Notes under the pieces: model-generated | What the model was told of the DNA's origin: nothing | What the model saw: the letters and a program-made list of their open reading frames with translations, nothing else | Databases searched by the model: none | In this document: positions 8,491-17,407 of the stretch, one piece after another | Layout of the letters: the number at the start of each line of letters is the position of its first letter | Numbering within the stretch: the stretch's first letter is position 1 | Origin: Burkholderia sp. Ac-20365 | Lineage (GTDB): Bacteria; Pseudomonadota; Gammaproteobacteria; Burkholderiales; Burkholderiaceae | Assembly (NCBI RefSeq): GCF_017104715.1 | Contig: NZ_JAAGPI010000008.1 | Span: 248,001 to 312,000, forward strand | Length of the DNA: 64,000 nt | Direction of reading: 5' to 3' | Program-made: the position numbers and the translations under genes

Positions 8491-9384
8491 ATGAAGCATC
8501 CGCGCTGGACGGGACTCATCTATCTGCTGATCACGGCAACGGGGTGGGCGCTCAACTGGCCCGCCATGAAAATACTGCTGCGCGAATGGCCGCCGCTCTT
8601 TTCGCGCGGCGTCGCGGGCGTGACGGCGTCGTTACTGCTCGGCGTGGTTGCCGTTTGTGCCGGCGAACAGGTGCGCGTGCCGCGCCAGTACGTGCCGCGT
8701 CTGCTGCTCGCGGCCTGCACCAACGTATTCGCGTGGATGGGCTTCTCCACGCTGTCCATGAAATGGCTGAGCGTGAGCGAAGGCGCGCTGCTCGTCTACA
8801 CCATGCCGATCTGGGCGATGCTGCTGGCGTGGCCCGTCCTGTCGCGCCGCCCCTCCGCGATGGAATTTCTCGCGCTGCTGCTCGGACTGGCGGGCGTGGT
8901 CGTGCTGCTCGGCGGGCGCGGCGTCGCGTTCGACGCCGGCAAGATCGCCGGCATCACGTTCGCACTGCTGGCGGCCGTGCTGTTTGCGCTCGGCACGGTG
9001 ATCGCGCGCACGCCGATTCCCGTCGCGCCGGTCAGCCTCGTTGCGTGGCAGGTGGGGCTTGGCTGTGTGCCGATGATCATTGCGGGCCTGCTGATCGAAC
9101 ATCCGACGCTCGCGTCGCTGCACGCGGACGGCTGGGCCGTGCTGATCTACATGACGCTCGTGCCGATGGGCGTGTGCTATCTGGCGTGGTTCGCCACCTT
9201 GCGCCATCTGCCGCCGCAGATCGCGTCGATCGGCATGCTGCTCGTGCCGATCATGGGCATCGTCGCGGCGGCGCTCGCGCTCGGCGAGCCGCTCGGCTGG
9301 AAAGAAGCGGTGGCGATGGCGCTCACGCTGAGCGGCGTCGCGCTGGCGTTGCGGCGCAAGGCGCCGCAGACAGAAGCAAAGTGA
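8491..9384 (+). CDS. DMT family (EamA) transporter
   Basis: A 297-residue membrane protein with two EamA repeats of five helices each. The first repeat includes GWALNWPAMKILLREWPPLFSRG and the second AWQVGLGCVPMIIAGLL. A PMGVCYLAWF segment and a basic C-terminal tail are typical. EamA members are mostly metabolite or drug exporters in the inner membrane; the substrate is not inferable. It ends tail to tail with the SRPBCC gene, and its stop codon lies at the edge of a 12-bp tandem repeat. Confidence 0.87.
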   Translation: MKHPRWTGLIYLLITATGWALNWPAMKILLREWPPLFSRGVAGVTASLLLGVVAVCAGEQVRVPRQYVPRLLLAACTNVFAWMGFSTLSMKWLSVSEGALLVYTMPIWAMLLAWPVLSRRPSAMEFLALLLGLAGVVVLLGGRGVAFDAGKIAGITFALLAAVLFALGTVIARTPIPVAPVSLVAWQVGLGCVPMIIAGLLIEHPTLASLHADGWAVLIYMTLVPMGVCYLAWFATLRHLPPQIASIGMLLVPIMGIVAAALALGEPLGWKEAVAMALTLSGVALALRRKAPQTEAK

Positions 9385-9419
9385 ACTAAGGCTTCAACTA
9401 AAGCTTTAACTAAGGCTTC
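9384..9419. repeat. Three tandem 12-bp repeats at a tail-to-tail gene junction
   Basis: Three consecutive units (AACTAAGGCTTC, AACTAAAGCTTT, AACTAAGGCTTC) span 9384-9419. They touch the stop codon of the DMT gene and include the stop codon of the SRPBCC gene on the other strand. Confidence 0.85.
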
Positions 9420-9952
9420 TCGAGCACAGCCTTGAGCCGCGCGACGGCTTCATCGGACTCGGCCTGAATCTTCGCGCGCAGCAGCACGGCGTTGAGCAGG
9501 GCGAACCAGAGCGTCGGAGAACGGTACGTGAAGGTGCGCTCGAACCGCGTGCCCTGCGCGTCGGGCGTCAGCGCATAGCTGACCGTGCCGGCGGGACGGC
9601 CATCGATCGCGCCGTCGATGGTCCATTTTTCAGGGCGTTTTCTTTCGACAACCGTCCAGACCACCTGCCCGCGCCGACCGGCGACGCGAAATTCTTCCGT
9701 CGTCTGCTCGCCCATTTCGAGCGAATGATCGGTCGCGCCCGCAACCGATAACGACGACGGATGCCACGCGGGCCAATGCGCGGGCGTCGTCACGTAGTCG
9801 AACACAGCCGCGTTCTCGCGTGCGATCGGCACGACGGAGACGATGCGCGTCGACAGATCGAATGCACGCGGCAGCGGGATGAATAACACGCCGATGACCG
9901 CCGCGACGCATGCCACGATGACGATTGCCCGCAGTAGCGTTTTCATTTTCAT
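9410..9952 (-). CDS. SRPBCC (polyketide cyclase/START-like) membrane-anchored protein
   Basis: A 180-residue protein with one N-terminal membrane segment (about residues 5-24), followed by an SRPBCC domain. The domain runs from the VPIARENAAVFDYVTTPAHWPAWHPSS region, through EMGEQTTEEFRV and VVWTVVERKRPEKW, to a C-terminal helix. The domain forms a hydrophobic ligand cavity; the ligand is unknown. The ATG at 9952 is preferred over a frame extending to 10039 because the protein then begins right before the hydrophobic anchor. A second ATG two codons later is equally possible. Confidence 0.75.
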   Translation of the reverse strand: MKMKTLLRAIVIVACVAAVIGVLFIPLPRAFDLSTRIVSVVPIARENAAVFDYVTTPAHWPAWHPSSLSVAGATDHSLEMGEQTTEEFRVAGRRGQVVWTVVERKRPEKWTIDGAIDGRPAGTVSYALTPDAQGTRFERTFTYRSPTLWFALLNAVLLRAKIQAESDEAVARLKAVLEKP

Positions 9953-10127
9953 GAGCGCGGTGTCCGCGCGCGTCCATCTGACGTAGGGGATATTCGTTCG
10001 CTTGCACACACGCAACTGCGGCTGGCGGGTCGTCCTCACTGGTACTGTATGTTAGCAATGGCATCGCGCCAATGAGGATCACGGCGCGCTTTCACACCAT
10101 GTCGTCACGTCTGACGGAACCCGACCG

Positions 10128-10535
10128 ATGCAAGCCCACCCTCTTCGACTTCAGCCCGGCCAGGATCTGCGCGACGCACTCGAAGGCACCGTGCGCCAGC
10201 TCGGCGCGACGGCGGCGTTCGTCGTTCAGGGCATCGGCAGCCTGAGCGTGGCGCAGTTGCGCTTTGCGGGCATCGACCAGCCCACCGAACTGCGCGGCGA
10301 TCTGGAGATCCTGACGCTCGCGGGCTCGCTTGCGCCCGACGGCGCGCACCTTCACATGTCGGTATCCGACGCCGCGGGCCGCGTGTTCGGCGGACATGTG
10401 GCGCGCGGGTGCATCGTGCGAACGACCGTTGAAATCCTGCTCGCATTGCTACCCGATCACGCGTTCTCGCGCGAGCCCGATGCGCAGACAGGATTCATGG
10501 AACTGTTCATCCGCGAGCGGCCACGCGACCTGTAG
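10128..10535 (+). CDS. PPC/DUF296 domain protein
   Basis: A 135-residue single-domain PPC (plant and prokaryote conserved, DUF296) protein. Visible features are the N-terminal RLQPGQDLRDALE, the GIGSLSVAQLRF core, and the LHMSVSDAAGRVFGGHVARGC metal- or ligand-site region containing histidines. Plant relatives with AT-hooks bind DNA, but bacterial stand-alone proteins form trimers of uncertain role; no AT-hook is present here. The reading frame starts about 88 bp after the divergent SRPBCC gene. Confidence 0.8.
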   Translation: MQAHPLRLQPGQDLRDALEGTVRQLGATAAFVVQGIGSLSVAQLRFAGIDQPTELRGDLEILTLAGSLAPDGAHLHMSVSDAAGRVFGGHVARGCIVRTTVEILLALLPDHAFSREPDAQTGFMELFIRERPRDL

Positions 10536-10700
10536 ACCCTTATGCGAACGCATGTTCGCAAACAGGCTGGAACGCTCTTCGCTTGTCTGTGTGACTGGCC
10601 ACAGTCCGCGCGCGGTAGGAGCATGCGCCGCAATGCCTTACACTTGTCGGGTCGGAAATTGGCATGCTCATCAATCAGTTGTTCAAGGAGGGAAACGTCC

Positions 10701-11597
10701 GTGGCAAATGAAAAAATGTTGGCGCAGATGTCTGACAAGGCGGGTTTCATCGCCGCGCTCGACCAGAGCGGCGGCTCCACGCCTGGCGCATTGCGGCAGT
10801 ACGGCATACCCGACGACGCCTATAGCGGCGACGCCGACATGTTCAAGCTGATCCACGACATGCGCGTGCGCATCATCACCGCCCCTGCATTTACGGGCGA
10901 CAAGGTCATCGCGGCAATCCTGTTCGAAGCCACGATGGACGGACAGGCGCAAGGCAAGCCCGTGCCTTCGTTTCTCTGGGAAGACCGCGGCGTCGTGCCG
11001 TTCCTGAAGGTCGACAAGGGGCTCGAAGCTGAAAGCGACGGCGTGCGCCTGATGAAGCCGATTCCCGGGCTCGACGCCTTGCTGGAACGCGCCGGTAAGC
11101 TCGGCATCTTCGGCACGAAAATGCGCTCGGTCATCGATCAGAACTCGGCTGCGGGCATTGCTGCCGTCGTCAAGCAGCAGTTCGAATACGGCGCGCAGAT
11201 CGACCGCGGCGGCCTGATGCCGATTCTCGAACCCGAAGTGTCGATCAAGACACCGGACAAGGCCGGCGCAGAGAAAACGCTGCGCGACGAGATCATCAAA
11301 GGCCTCGACGCGCTGCCCGCCGACAAGCAGGTCATGCTCAAGCTGACCATTCCCGACGTCGCCGATTTCTACAAGCCGCTGATCGATCATCCGCGCGTGT
11401 TGCGCGTGGTGGCGCTGTCGGGCGGCTATACGCGCACGGAAGCCTGCAAGCTGCTCGCGAAGAATCACGGCATGATCGCGAGCTTTTCGCGCGCGCTCAT
11501 CAACGATCTGAAGAAACCGATGAGCGACAGCGAATTCGACGCGAAGCTGGGTGAAGCGATCGACGAGATTTACGACGCTTCCGCTAACAAGGTCTGA
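10701..11597 (+). CDS. fda: Class I fructose-bisphosphate aldolase
   Basis: A 298-residue class I (Schiff-base) aldolase of the short bacterial Fda type. It cleaves fructose 1,6-bisphosphate to dihydroxyacetone phosphate and glyceraldehyde 3-phosphate in the cytoplasm. Conserved segments are ALDQSGGSTPGAL (about 19-31), SFLWEDRGVVPFLKVDKGL (90-108), LMPILEPEVSI and MLKLTIP, with K214 the probable Schiff-base lysine, then VALSGGYTR. A GTG start at 10701 is chosen because AAGGAGGGA lies at 10685-10693; the upstream extension of the frame has no family resemblance. Confidence 0.88.
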   Translation: MANEKMLAQMSDKAGFIAALDQSGGSTPGALRQYGIPDDAYSGDADMFKLIHDMRVRIITAPAFTGDKVIAAILFEATMDGQAQGKPVPSFLWEDRGVVPFLKVDKGLEAESDGVRLMKPIPGLDALLERAGKLGIFGTKMRSVIDQNSAAGIAAVVKQQFEYGAQIDRGGLMPILEPEVSIKTPDKAGAEKTLRDEIIKGLDALPADKQVMLKLTIPDVADFYKPLIDHPRVLRVVALSGGYTRTEACKLLAKNHGMIASFSRALINDLKKPMSDSEFDAKLGEAIDEIYDASANKV

Positions 11598-11629
11598 GCA
11601 GCGTTAACCGGAACGAAACGAAGCGAAAC

Positions 11630-11658
11630 GAAGCCGCGCATCGACGATGCGCGGCTTC
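11630..11658. terminator. Candidate bidirectional terminator between convergent genes
   Basis: A near-continuous palindrome with GAAGCCGCGCATCG at 11630-11643 and CGATGCGCGGCTTC at 11645-11658 lies between the convergent aldolase and PRC-barrel genes. It lacks a strong T tract on either side. Confidence 0.6.
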
Positions 11659-11691
11659 GCAAGCTTGCTTTAACGCGTTTGACGCGTCAGG

Positions 11692-12159
11692 TCAGTGTGC
11701 AGTCGGCGGAACGTCGGGATCGACGTAGTCGCTGCGCGAGACCCAGTACGGATCGCGGTTGTAATAGGTGTGCAGCGATTCGCCCCATCTTGAATCGGCC
11801 ATGCTCGGCCAGTGATCCTTGTCGAAGCCCGGTTCGTCCTTTAGCTGCTGCGCAGTGATATCGACGTGGAAGCATTTCTGGTTGGTATCGAGCGTGAGTG
11901 CGCTCCACGGAATGGCGTGCAGATTCGCGCCCATGCCGAGAAAGCCGCCCTCCGACAACACCGCGTAGGCAATGCGCCCGCTGCGCACGTCGAGCATGAT
12001 GTCGGAGATCTTGCCGACATGTTCTGCATCTGACGAATACACCTTCGTGCCGTTGAGCGTCGCGGCCGCCATCACTTCCGGCCCCGGACCTTCGCCGACG
12101 CCGCCGCCGACGATGTCAGCCCCACCTGTCCTGCGCGTTTGCGGATTGATTGAGCCCAT
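11692..12159 (-). CDS. PRC-barrel domain protein
   Basis: A 155-residue soluble protein. After a glycine-rich start comes a PRC-barrel beta domain: AAATLNGTKVYSSDAEHVGKISDIMLDVRSGRIAYAVLSEGGF, then the LHAIPWSALTLD strand. An acidic tail with HWPSM and a tyrosine-rich stretch follows. PRC-barrel proteins of this sort are often stress-related in Burkholderia, but no function is established here. A strong AGGAGGTGAA (about 12162-12171) precedes the ATG at 12159. Confidence 0.85.
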   Translation of the reverse strand: MGSINPQTRRTGGADIVGGGVGEGPGPEVMAAATLNGTKVYSSDAEHVGKISDIMLDVRSGRIAYAVLSEGGFLGMGANLHAIPWSALTLDTNQKCFHVDITAQQLKDEPGFDKDHWPSMADSRWGESLHTYYNRDPYWVSRSDYVDPDVPPTAH

Positions 12160-12420
12160 GGTTCACCTCCTATGAAAGTGAGCGATTGAAAGTGCGCAAT
12201 GGGCGTTCCCGCATGGGCCGATAACATACCGGCGACGTACTTATTACTTATCGAGAAGGACGTAAGTCATTTTTCCCGCATGCGCAATTGCGGGTGCGAC
12301 AGCCGGCCACACGCCTGCTACCCCGAAAACGCGCGCAACTGCTTCTTACGCTCAAACCCGCACCCGCCTACGATAGCCACATGAAAACGCGTAACTGACG
12401 CGAGTGGCAGGAGAACGAAA

Positions 12421-12609
12421 ATGGCTTTGCTGAACATGATGCGCATGGTGTTGTGGAGTTTCTTCGGCGTGCGGCGCGGCGCCGGACACGAGGCCGATCT
12501 CGCGACAGTCAAGCTGCCGCTGCTGCCCGTCATGGCCGTCATCCTCGCGCTGTGCTTCGGCGGTGTGCTGTTTGCATTCGCCAGAATTGCCGTCACCGTC
12601 GCACATTGA
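12421..12609 (+). CDS. DUF2970 small membrane protein
   Basis: A 62-residue protein with an N-terminal WSFFGVRRGAGHEADLATVK motif typical of DUF2970 and one C-terminal membrane helix (about 34-58). Function is unknown. AGGAGA lies a few bases before the ATG. It ends 14 bp from the stop of the convergent MocR gene. Confidence 0.8.
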   Translation: MALLNMMRMVLWSFFGVRRGAGHEADLATVKLPLLPVMAVILALCFGGVLFAFARIAVTVAH

Positions 12610-12623
12610 CACGCGCTTCGCGG

Positions 12624-14039
12624 TTAAGCCGCCTGCGCGATCAGATCGCCGAGTACGCGCACGGCGCGCTCGATATCCGCATTCCACGGATGCCCGAAGT
12701 TCAGCCGCACGCAATGTCGGAAATTACGCGACGCCGAGAAGATCGGCCCGGGCGCGACGCTCACGCCCTGCTCGATCGCCTGCCGGTGCAGCGCCAGCGC
12801 ATCGACATGCCCGGGCAATTCGAGCCACACGAAATAGCCGCCCGAAGGACAAGTCCATCTGACGCCCTTCGGCATCGAGCGGCGTAGCGCGAGATTCATC
12901 GCTTCAAGCTGCGCGCGTAGTGCAGCGCGCAGCTTGCGCAGATGCCGGTCATAGCCGCCATGCTGCAAATAATCGGCAATACCCGCCTGCACGGGAATAC
13001 TCGCCGACAGCGTCGTCATCAGTTTTGCGCGCTGAACTTTCTCTGCAAACTTCCCGGCCGCCGCCCAACCGATCCGGTATCCCGGCGCAAGCGTCTTCGA
13101 GAAAGAACTGCAATGCATGACCAGCCCTTTGCGATCGAAGGCAATTGCGGGCAATGGATAATCCGCCTGGAAATGCAGTTCGCCGTACACGTCGTCTTCG
13201 ATCAATGGCACTTCGTGCCGCGCGAGCAATTCGACGAGTGCTTTCTTCTTTTCCACCGGCATCGTTGCGCCTGTCGGGTTCTGGTAATTCGTCATAAACC
13301 AGCACGCGCGAATGGGATGCTTGTCCAGCGCTTGCGCAAGCGCGTCCAGATCGAGACCGGTTTGTGGATCGACAGGTATTTCAATCGCGCGCAAATCGAG
13401 TCTTTCGATAGCCTGCAAAGCCGCATAGAAACCTGGCGACTCGACGGCCACGACATCGCCGGGACGTGTGACGGCCATCAGGCAAAGATTGAGTGCTTCG
13501 AGCGCGCCATTGGTGACGACGATCTCATCGAGCGGTTGCGACAGGCCCATGCCCAGATAACGCAGCGCAATCTGCTGACGCAGTGCCTCGTTGCCGGGCG
13601 GCAAATCCACAACCGTACTCCACGGGTTCATGGTCCGCGACGTTTGCGCGAGCGATTTGGCGAGGCGCGGCAGTGGGAATAGCAGCGGCGAAGGAAAAGC
13701 CGAGCCCAACGGCACCACGCCCGTATGTTTCGCGGCCTCGAGCACGCTGAACACAAGTTCGCTGATATCGACTTTCGCGGACTCGGTTAATGCGCGCTTT
13801 GCCGTTGCTTCGCGTGTGTCGCGCACCGCGGCACCGGGCGCGACGTAATAGCCGGAGCGCTCCTGAGCGCGAATGAGGCCCCACTCTTCGAGCAGATAGT
13901 AAGCACGAAACGCCGTCGACTGACTGACGCCATGTTGTGCAATGACCTGCCGCAACGAAGGCATGCGCGCCCCGACAGCCAGACTGCCGGAGCGTATTTC
14001 GGCCGCCATCGTATTGGCGAGTACTTCATATCGGTTCAT
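12624..14039 (-). CDS. MocR-type regulator (GntR HTH plus aminotransferase domain)
   Basis: A 471-residue PdxR/MocR protein. The winged HTH (about 1-68) includes MPSLRQVIAQHGVSQSTAFRAYYLLEEWGLI. A linker leads to a fold-type I aminotransferase domain, with PGNEALRQQIA near 148, NYQNPTGA near 251, EDDVYGELHF near 281 and the PLP lysine K315 in SFSKTLAPG. Members sense PLP or an amino compound and control transporters or metabolic genes. It lies 79 bp downstream of the DHA2 exporter on the same strand; target genes are not evident. Confidence 0.88.
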   Translation of the reverse strand: MNRYEVLANTMAAEIRSGSLAVGARMPSLRQVIAQHGVSQSTAFRAYYLLEEWGLIRAQERSGYYVAPGAAVRDTREATAKRALTESAKVDISELVFSVLEAAKHTGVVPLGSAFPSPLLFPLPRLAKSLAQTSRTMNPWSTVVDLPPGNEALRQQIALRYLGMGLSQPLDEIVVTNGALEALNLCLMAVTRPGDVVAVESPGFYAALQAIERLDLRAIEIPVDPQTGLDLDALAQALDKHPIRACWFMTNYQNPTGATMPVEKKKALVELLARHEVPLIEDDVYGELHFQADYPLPAIAFDRKGLVMHCSSFSKTLAPGYRIGWAAAGKFAEKVQRAKLMTTLSASIPVQAGIADYLQHGGYDRHLRKLRAALRAQLEAMNLALRRSMPKGVRWTCPSGGYFVWLELPGHVDALALHRQAIEQGVSVAPGPIFSASRNFRHCVRLNFGHPWNADIERAVRVLGDLIAQAA

Positions 14040-14118
14040 CGAAAATGGCGCGTCGCGGGGCGCTCATGACACAGAGCTTTTTATACTAATCGGTACACGC
14101 CCGCGCGAGCAACCGCGA

Positions 14119-15639
14119 TCAACGCTTCTTGCGCTTCATAGACACACACACGATCACGGCGGATACAGCCGCGACCATAGACGCGCCGGCAAATGCGCGC
14201 GCAAAGCCTTCGCCGTAACTCGACCGTGCGATATGAACCAGCATGTCCATCGAATCCGGCGGATACAGCGCAAAAGCACGCGCGAAATCGCCCGCCATCA
14301 CGCGCTCCGCAAAACCTTGCATGAATGGCAAGTGCGTTTGATTCATCTGTGCCGTCAGCGCGGAACGCACGCCTTCAGCCAATACCGCGCCGAGTCCCGA
14401 GAAGCCGAGCAGGATGCCAGTGAAGCGCGATGTGGTGCTGATGCCGGACGCCATGCCCGCGCGATCGCGCGGCACGGTGCCCATGATTGCCTTCTGCGTC
14501 TCGCCATTCAACAGGCCGCCACCGCTGCCGAGCAATGCCATCGCGACGATCAGCCACGCGTGAACGCTGCTCCGCGCGGCGTACATCATCGCGAGATTGC
14601 CGCACGCTACCACCGCGAGACCGAGCGTGAGAATCTGCCGGGAATCCAGATACGCGGCGAGCTTGCGGCCCAGTTGCGGCAGGATCAGCATGGCGAGCGC
14701 AAACGGCAGCATGCCCGCGCCCGCAACGAGCGCAGTCTCGCCGCGCGCGTTTTGCAGGAACAGCGGCAACAGCGAAGCCATCACCTGCGCCGACGATGCA
14801 TACGCAAACATCGCCACGATCGCGCCAACGAACGGCAGCGAGCGGAACAATGCGAGGTCGAGCATCGGATGCGCGCGCCGGCTTTCCACCCACGTGAACA
14901 AGGCGAACAGGATCACGCCGGCGCATGTACGCGACAGCGCCGCTGCGCTCAACCATCCTTGGTCAGGGCCGAGAATCAGCGCCCACGTCAGCGAGAACAT
15001 CGCCGCAGCGAAGAGTCCTATGCCGGGCAGATCGAGCGAGCGCGGCGTCGGGTCGCGCGATTCGTCGACGATACGCACGACGCCCGTCGCCAGCAGCGCG
15101 CAGATCGGCACGTTGATCTCGAAGGCCCAGCGCCAGCCCAGCCACGCGCTGATCACGCCACCGATCAGCGGCGAGAGCACCATGGTCAGCCCCATGATGC
15201 CGCCCCACACAGCCCAGGCTCGCGCGCGCTCGCGTTCGTCATGGAACGCGTGCCCGATGATCGCCAGCGCTGGCGCGAGCAGAAACGCGGCGCCCACGCC
15301 TTGCGCGGCGCGCGCGACGTACAGAAGCGCGGCGCTCGGTGCGACCCCACAGGCAAGCGAGGCCGCCGCGAACACCGCAATGCCCGACAGAAACACGCGC
15401 TTGCGCCCATAACGGTCGGCCAGCGAGCCCGCGGGCAATAGCAGCGCGGCAAAGCACAGCACGTAGGCGCTGATCACCCATTCGATATCGGCAAACGACG
15501 CCTTCAGATCGCGCGCGATAGTCGGCAGCACGATGCCGACGACGTTGGTGTCGAGCACCGTCATCGCGCAGCCCATCGATGCAATGAGCAGCAGCGGCGT
15601 ACCGCGAGAGGCAGAGCGGGAAGCGGTAATCGAACTCAT
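14119..15639 (-). CDS. MFS drug-efflux transporter, DHA2 (14-TM) family
   Basis: A 506-residue exporter. TM1 has MTVLDTNVVGIVLPTIARDL, followed by the DIEWVISAYVLCFAALLLPAG segment and motif A in GSLADRYGRKRVF; motif C-like glycines occur in TM5. The DHA2 family expels drugs or dyes with protons. The ATG at 15639 starts a normal-length protein; the frame could extend 16 codons further. It is divergently transcribed from a LysR regulator over 126 bp, a standard regulator-pump arrangement. Confidence 0.88.
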   Translation of the reverse strand: MSSITASRSASRGTPLLLIASMGCAMTVLDTNVVGIVLPTIARDLKASFADIEWVISAYVLCFAALLLPAGSLADRYGRKRVFLSGIAVFAAASLACGVAPSAALLYVARAAQGVGAAFLLAPALAIIGHAFHDERERARAWAVWGGIMGLTMVLSPLIGGVISAWLGWRWAFEINVPICALLATGVVRIVDESRDPTPRSLDLPGIGLFAAAMFSLTWALILGPDQGWLSAAALSRTCAGVILFALFTWVESRRAHPMLDLALFRSLPFVGAIVAMFAYASSAQVMASLLPLFLQNARGETALVAGAGMLPFALAMLILPQLGRKLAAYLDSRQILTLGLAVVACGNLAMMYAARSSVHAWLIVAMALLGSGGGLLNGETQKAIMGTVPRDRAGMASGISTTSRFTGILLGFSGLGAVLAEGVRSALTAQMNQTHLPFMQGFAERVMAGDFARAFALYPPDSMDMLVHIARSSYGEGFARAFAGASMVAAVSAVIVCVSMKRKKR

Positions 15640-15729
15640 CGTGCTTACCTGGCGAGGATGCTTGCAGGAAGAAAGCCTGCATTTCACCAGCTTTCGCTAT
15701 TCCGTTCATTGCCCGGTTTGTTAAATATA

Positions 15730-15746
15730 ATTAGGCTGAAACTAAT
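15730..15746. promoter_or_regulatory. LysR-type operator between the DHA2 pump and its regulator
   Basis: An inverted repeat, ATTAG (15730-15734) N7 CTAAT (15742-15746), contains the T-N11-A core (T15732, A15744) expected of LysR-type binding sites. It lies in the 126-bp divergent region, 20 bp before the LysR ATG. Confidence 0.65.
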
Positions 15747-15765
15747 ACACGGAATCCGCACTTAT

Positions 15766-16644
15766 ATGGAGCTGAGGCATCTGCGCTATTTCATTGCCGT
15801 CGCCGAACGCCTGCATTTCGGACAGGCCGCGGAAGCGCTCGGTATCGCCCCGCCCACGCTCACCGTGCAGATTCAGGAGATGGAGCGCGCGTTGCAGGCG
15901 CAACTCTTTCGACGCACGCGGCGCTCCGTCGCGCTGACGCCAGCCGGCGAAGCCTTTCTCGCGGAAGCGCGTGAAACCGTCGCACAGTTCGAACGGGCGC
16001 TCAACGTCGGCCAGCGCGCCGGGCGTGGCGAGCTGGGACGTATTCATATCGGGTATGTCGGGTCGGCGGCTTTTTCGGGCATTTTGCAGAAACAGTTGCG
16101 AACGTTTCGCAAGGCACGGCCTCACGTGCTGGTGCAGGTCAGCGAGCACCCAATGAGCCAGCTTCCTGCGCTGGTGGAAGAAGGCCGTGTCGATGTCGCT
16201 TTCGTGCGCATGCCCGTGGAATTACCCACGTCGCTGCGCGCACACGTGCTGGTGCGCGACGCATTCTGCGCGGCGCTACCCGCTGAGCATCCCCTCGCGG
16301 CTGCGGCGGGACCCATCAAGGCGCGTTCGCTGGCGGGCGAAAGCTTCGTCGTGCCGGAGCAGGAACTGGGCACGCGGGAAGTGGCGCGGCGCGGGCGGTT
16401 TACACCGCGCATCGTCAGCGCGCCGGGCGGGCTGATCGCCGTACTGACCGAGGTTTCCGTCGGGGTCGGCGTCGCCATCGTGCCGAACGTGCTGACGCGC
16501 GTGGTCAATCTGCCCAATGTCGTCTTCAAGACGCTGGCGGGCGAGCCGGTCGCATCGGAAGTCGCGGCCGTGTTCCGCAAATACGAGCATTCGCCCGCAA
16601 CGAAGAAGCTGATCGCGCAGATCACCGGGGCGCCGGATCAGTAG
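15766..16644 (+). CDS. LysR family transcriptional regulator
   Basis: A 292-residue LTTR. The N-terminal winged HTH (about 1-60) reads MELRHLRYFIAVAERLHFGQAAEALGIAP and ends with the usual TPAGEAFL. The effector domain follows (about 90-290). The ATG at 15766 is the classic family start; the 36 upstream codons in the same frame are excluded. It is divergent to the DHA2 exporter, which is its probable target, and a T-N11-A palindrome lies between them. Confidence 0.88.
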   Translation: MELRHLRYFIAVAERLHFGQAAEALGIAPPTLTVQIQEMERALQAQLFRRTRRSVALTPAGEAFLAEARETVAQFERALNVGQRAGRGELGRIHIGYVGSAAFSGILQKQLRTFRKARPHVLVQVSEHPMSQLPALVEEGRVDVAFVRMPVELPTSLRAHVLVRDAFCAALPAEHPLAAAAGPIKARSLAGESFVVPEQELGTREVARRGRFTPRIVSAPGGLIAVLTEVSVGVGVAIVPNVLTRVVNLPNVVFKTLAGEPVASEVAAVFRKYEHSPATKKLIAQITGAPDQ

Positions 16645-16869
16645 TTTCCCGGGCTTTTACGCCGCACGCGTCCTATCATTGGAGAACGACTCCGTCTCTC
16701 GCGGCCCTCCGACGTTGCGCCGCGATCGGACTGGATCGGTCCTTGCTGCACAGCACCGAAGCGAACGCCCCACGCCGGGCTGCCAGGCCCGCAAACGCGA
16801 ATCTATCGCCCGGAAGGCCAGCGCCAGCGAGCGTTCGTGAATCTCATCTGGCACTCACGGAGAAATCAA

Positions 16870-17130
16870 ATGACCATCGAATTCACCAGCCGCCGGCACG
16901 TCGTGGCCGCATCGCGAGTCGCATTCGAAGCGACCGTCGAAGGAAAAGAGGTATGGTGCAGCGTATCAATCGACGCCCTGAACAACCACTTCGGTAATAC
17001 GGGCACGTCGTCGCACGATCTGATCGCGGCGTTCGAGGGTAATCGCAAGACAATCGAGGATGCAGCGCGCCGTGTGCTGCAACGCAATGGCGGGCAGTCG
17101 GTCGAACTGGAGACGCTCGACTTTCACTAG
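16870..17130 (+). CDS. DUF1488 family protein
   Basis: An 86-residue protein of the DUF1488 type: an N-terminal ASRVAFEATVEGKEVWCSVSIDALNNHF region, a central helix with AFEGNRKTIEDAARRVL, and a VELETLDFH end. It is the second member in the window (the other is 7727-7996). The ATG at 16870 follows GGAGAAATCAA; an in-frame ATG 11 codons earlier has no ribosome binding site. Function is unknown. Confidence 0.72.
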   Translation: MTIEFTSRRHVVAASRVAFEATVEGKEVWCSVSIDALNNHFGNTGTSSHDLIAAFEGNRKTIEDAARRVLQRNGGQSVELETLDFH

Positions 17131-17407
17131 GCGATGAGCCAGGCACTGCGTGCGCCGAATGGCAAGGACGGCGTGTGCAGTGCCTGGGGCAACAGGATTG
17201 CCCATCAGGAGCAATTGAACTGGAATGATCGGCGCATAAAATGCCTTGGCCGCCGACCGTATTCAGTCGAACTCAGCATCCGGCGATTGCGGCGAGCTTC
17301 AGCAAGCGCCTCCGGCATCACCACCACGCAACATTCTCATTCGGCGAATTAATTGTCGAAACAGAGGCGAGAATATCGCCCGCCTCTGCCGGACGTTTCC
17401 ACCGCTG

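Noticed and set aside
11630..11658. Palindrome after the aldolase gene as a protein-binding site
   Set aside because: Its place between convergent stop codons makes a terminator the simpler explanation.
13942..15441. A 499-codon plus-strand frame opposite the DHA2 exporter
   Set aside because: Antisense shadow with extreme arginine/histidine content.
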